Below are positions 5,963 through 7,726 of a DNA stretch of 7,726 nt, one piece after another. Position numbers and translations under genes: made by a program. The notes under the pieces are model-generated. The model saw only the letters and a program-made list of their open reading frames with translations. It searched no databases and was not told the origin of the DNA. The DNA is taken from positions 1-7,726 of the forward strand of contig PLIQ01000262.1 in assembly GCA_003140115.1 (NCBI GenBank). The letters are read 5' to 3'. Within the stretch, counting starts at the first letter, position 1; every line of letters begins with the position of its first letter. This DNA comes from Actinomycetota bacterium. GTDB taxonomy: Bacteria > Actinomycetota > Actinomycetes > Streptosporangiales > Streptosporangiaceae.

Positions 5963-5981
5963 TTGACCTTCCTGTGGTCAA
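5963..5981. promoter_or_regulatory. Operator-like inverted repeat in divergent promoter region
   Basis: TTGACC (5963-5968) and GGTCAA (5976-5981) are perfect 6-base arms with a 7-base spacer. The repeat covers the AGGAAGG ribosome site of the minus-strand gene and overlaps the putative -35 of the plus-strand crotonase gene. Spacing and symmetry suit a TetR/GntR-type dimer, but the regulator cannot be named. Confidence 0.45.
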
Positions 5982-6004
5982 CGTCAAGAAACTCGGGGTA
6001 TAAA
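5975..6004 (+). promoter_or_regulatory. Candidate promoter for the crotonase gene
   Basis: -35-like TGGTCA (5975-5980) and -10-like TATAAA (5999-6004) with an 18-base spacer. The TATAAA stands out in GC-rich sequence. This would give a leader of about 57 bases before the ATG at 6068. The -35 match is weak. Confidence 0.35.
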
Positions 6005-6067
6005 GCGACTGGGTACCGGCACCGGCGGCACCCCTCGGATGTCGCGGACGCCCGCAGGAGAGGCCCC

Positions 6068-6868
6068 ATGGTGAACTACCAGACGCTGCTGGTCGACCGT
6101 CCCCGAGCGGGCATCACGGTCGCCACGCTGAACCGTCCGGACCGGCTCAACGCGATGACCTTCCAGATGTTCGACGAGCTCGCGCGGCTGGCGGCCGAGG
6201 TCGGCGCCGACGAGCGGACGCGGGTGCTGGTGCTCACCGGCGCGGGCCGCGGATTCTGCGCCGGCCTGGACCTCGCGGATGCCGCGACGCTGCCGGAGAT
6301 GACCGCGGCGGCCTTCCTCGAGGGGCAGGAGACCTGGTCCGGGGCGATCACCTCGTTCCGGCGGCTGCCCAAGCCGGTCATCGCCGCGGTGAACGGCCCG
6401 GCCGCCGGGGCCGGCTTCTCGCTGGCCCTGGCCGCCGACATCCGGATCGCCGCGCCGACCGCTCGCTTCAACGCGGCCTTCATCAAGATCGGGCTCACCG
6501 GTGGCGACTGCGGAAGCTCTTGGATGTTGCCGCGCATCGTGGGGCTGGGACACGCGTACGAGATCCTGCTGACCGGCCGCCTGGTCGGGGCCGACGAGGC
6601 GGCCAGGATCGGGCTGGTGAACCGGGTGGTCCCGGCCGAGGACCTGCTCGCCAGCGCCCTGGAGACGGCGGAGCTGATCGCCGCGAACAGCCCGCTCGGC
6701 GTGCGGCTGACCAAGCAGGTGGTGCAGGTCAACGTCGATGCCCCGTCGCTGGAGGCCGCCGTGGAGCTGGAGAACCGCAACCAGACGCTGGCCGCCGGCA
6801 CCCAAGACATGACCGAGGCCATGACGGCCTTCATCCAGAAGCGCCCGGCGGCGTTCACGGGCCGCTGA
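6068..6868 (+). CDS. Enoyl-CoA hydratase/isomerase (crotonase family)
   Basis: 266-residue crotonase-fold protein acting on acyl-CoA thioesters in the cytoplasm. The oxyanion-hole segments are visible: GRGFCAGLDLAD (60-71) and VNGPAAGAGFSLALAADIRI (108-127). The helix-trimer region AFIKIGLTGGDCGSSWMLPR (137-156) follows, and the C-terminus MTAFIQKRPAAFTGR is typical. The two catalytic Glu of classical enoyl-CoA hydratase (rat Glu144 and Glu164) align by eye with Ser118 and Phe138, while Asp147 sits near the position of the catalytic Asp of isomerase-type members such as PaaG and dienoyl-CoA isomerase. A GL-S/T-G-x-D segment is, from memory, common in mycobacterial EchA proteins. Isomerase, hydrolase or unusual hydratase activity are therefore all open. 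The start is ATG6068 with AGGAG 7 bases upstream; the frame is open further 5' but that part has no homologous look. Divergent from the winged-helix-like/acyl-CoA dehydrogenase pair, which may share its regulation. Confidence 0.93.
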   Translation: MVNYQTLLVDRPRAGITVATLNRPDRLNAMTFQMFDELARLAAEVGADERTRVLVLTGAGRGFCAGLDLADAATLPEMTAAAFLEGQETWSGAITSFRRLPKPVIAAVNGPAAGAGFSLALAADIRIAAPTARFNAAFIKIGLTGGDCGSSWMLPRIVGLGHAYEILLTGRLVGADEAARIGLVNRVVPAEDLLASALETAELIAANSPLGVRLTKQVVQVNVDAPSLEAAVELENRNQTLAAGTQDMTEAMTAFIQKRPAAFTGR

Positions 6869-6898
6869 GGCGGGTGCGGGCCGGCTGCCTCGCCAGCC

Positions 6899-6945
6899 CG
6901 ATTCATGTCTTAAATTAGAGTTAGACTACAAAAAGGTGAATAGGC
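6899..6945 (+). promoter_or_regulatory. AT-rich promoter-like region before the PHA-synthase-like gene
   Basis: The stretch 6901-6940 is the most AT-rich part of the window and lies directly upstream of the AGGAGG at 6946-6951. It contains tandem hexamers TTAGAG (6915-6920) and TTAGAC (6921-6926), a -10-like TAGACT (6922-6927), and an imperfect palindrome centred on 6917. No good -35 is seen at 16-18 bases. It suggests that the gene has its own promoter rather than depending only on the crotonase promoter. Confidence 0.45.
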
Positions 6946-6956
6946 AGGAGGCCCAC

Positions 6957-7726
6957 GTGACGTCAGGTGGCACAGTGGTTCCAGATGGACCGGTTACCGG
7001 CCGGCGTGGCGCCTTGGCTCGGATCGGGGCGCTCTACGGCGGCTACATGAGGCTGGCCGGGGATCTGGCGGGCATCGCGATGGGCGCGTCGCCGGTGAGC
7101 CCGGCGCCTGAGGACTGGCGGTTCCGCGACCGGGCCTGGGCTGACCATCCCTTCTACCGCAGGCTGGGGCAGGCCTACACGGCCAGCTGTGCCGTCGCGG
7201 ACGAGACGCTCGACGAGCTGGCCCGCAACGGGCGAGCCACGCCCGCCGCGCGCTTCCTGCTCACCATCCTCGAGAGTGCCACCGCACCGACGAACACGCT
7301 GCTCGGCAACCCCGCCGCGGTCAAGCGCGCGTACGAAACCGGCGGCCTGTCGCTGCTGCGCGGCATGAAGAACTTCGCGGGCGACGTGCGGCACAACGGC
7401 GGCATGCCGTCCACCGTGGACCGCAGCGTGTTCAAGGTCGGCCGCGACTTCGCGCTCACGCCCGGGGCGGTCGTGGACCGCGACCCGTACGCCGAGGTGA
7501 TCCAGTACCGGCCCGCCACCGAGCAGGTGCAGGCGCGCCCGGTCCTGATCGTGCCGCCGCCGATCGGCCGCTACTACTTCCTCGATCTGCGGCCGGGCCG
7601 CAGCATGGTCGAGTACGCGGTCGGCCGGGGCCTGCAGACGTTCATGCTGAGCTGGCGGAACCCGACGCGCGAGCAGGCCGACTGGACGCTCGACACGTAC
7701 GCCGGACGGGTGCTGACGGCCATCGA
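6957..7726 (+). CDS. phaC: PHA-synthase-like (class I PhaC type) protein, N-terminal part, 3' truncated
   Basis: Predicted poly(3-hydroxyalkanoate) synthase or a close alpha/beta-hydrolase paralogue; PhaC polymerises 3-hydroxyacyl-CoA on granules. 256 codons are present and the frame is open at the window end. Family signatures in order: DWRFRDRAWADHPFYRRLGQ (53-72), the APTNTLLGNP segment (110-119), RAYETGGLSLLRGMKNF (124-140), NGGMPSTVD (147-155), FKVGRDFALTPGAVV (159-173), VIQYRP (181-186), LIVPPPIGRYYFLDLRPGRS (197-216) and SWRNP (232-236). The catalytic Cys lipase box and the Asp/His of the triad lie beyond the window, so activity cannot be judged. The GTG start has AGGAGG 5 bases upstream (6946-6951). 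It may draw on hydroxyacyl-CoA made by the nearby beta-oxidation enzymes; that link is inference. Confidence 0.9.
   Translation, partial: MTSGGTVVPDGPVTGRRGALARIGALYGGYMRLAGDLAGIAMGASPVSPAPEDWRFRDRAWADHPFYRRLGQAYTASCAVADETLDELARNGRATPAARFLLTILESATAPTNTLLGNPAAVKRAYETGGLSLLRGMKNFAGDVRHNGGMPSTVDRSVFKVGRDFALTPGAVVDRDPYAEVIQYRPATEQVQARPVLIVPPPIGRYYFLDLRPGRSMVEYAVGRGLQTFMLSWRNPTREQADWTLDTYAGRVLTAI

Noticed and set aside
5290..6069. Upstream extension of the second acyl-CoA dehydrogenase frame
   Set aside because: It runs through another frame of the winged-helix-like gene; the GTG at 5289 with GTGA coupling begins the homologous part.
6867..6891. GAGGC...GCCTC hairpin overlapping the crotonase stop as a terminator
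   Set aside because: Only five clean base pairs, no T-run, and expected by chance at this GC content.
3976..6930. GACTACA shared by the Rieske-side gap (minus strand) and the PHA-synthase upstream region as a common operator
   Set aside because: A 7-base match between two short regions is expected by chance, and the flanks do not align.

Overview
The window comes from a high-GC actinomycete (Actinomycetota). Codons end overwhelmingly in G or C, GTG starts are used, strong GGAGG-type ribosome sites precede several genes, and the gene content (FadE-type acyl-CoA dehydrogenases, crotonase, Rieske oxygenase, PHA-synthase-like protein) is typical of Frankia, Pseudonocardia, Mycobacterium and their relatives. 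The genus cannot be fixed from this sequence alone.

Layout from left to right. Positions 1-699 (+) hold the C-terminal part of an acyl-CoA dehydrogenase cut by the window edge. After 44 bases comes an orphan cytoplasmic sensor histidine kinase with two PAS domains (744-2276, +); its ribosome site lies inside a perfect inverted repeat. Converging on it is a minus-strand pair: an 81-residue protein of unknown function (3664-3909), then a Rieske aromatic-ring-hydroxylating oxygenase alpha subunit (2039-3667), joined by an ATGA overlap. The Rieske frame runs about 80 codons into the antisense strand of the kinase. One added base in a C6 run would restore a stop at 2280-2282, so this is either a frameshift, a sequencing error or a real overlapping extension. 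Positions 3910-4116 are non-coding and hold a long GC-rich inverted repeat whose AT-rich loop resembles a Zur/Fur-family operator. A second minus-strand pair follows: an actinobacterial protein with a winged-helix-like N-terminus and a helical C-terminus (5286-5960), then a second acyl-CoA dehydrogenase (4117-5289), joined by a GTGA overlap. A 107-base divergent region with an operator-like inverted repeat separates it from a crotonase-family enoyl-CoA hydratase/isomerase (6068-6868, +). After an AT-rich 88-base gap comes the N-terminal part of a PHA-synthase-like protein (6957 to the window end, +).

Read together, this looks like an accessory catabolic locus. The Rieske oxygenase would hydroxylate an aromatic or alicyclic substrate, the acyl-CoA dehydrogenases and crotonase would carry out beta-oxidation-type steps on CoA thioesters, and the PHA-synthase-like protein could divert hydroxyacyl-CoA to polymer. 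The substrate is not evident from sequence. Family assignments were made by reading motifs, without database searches.
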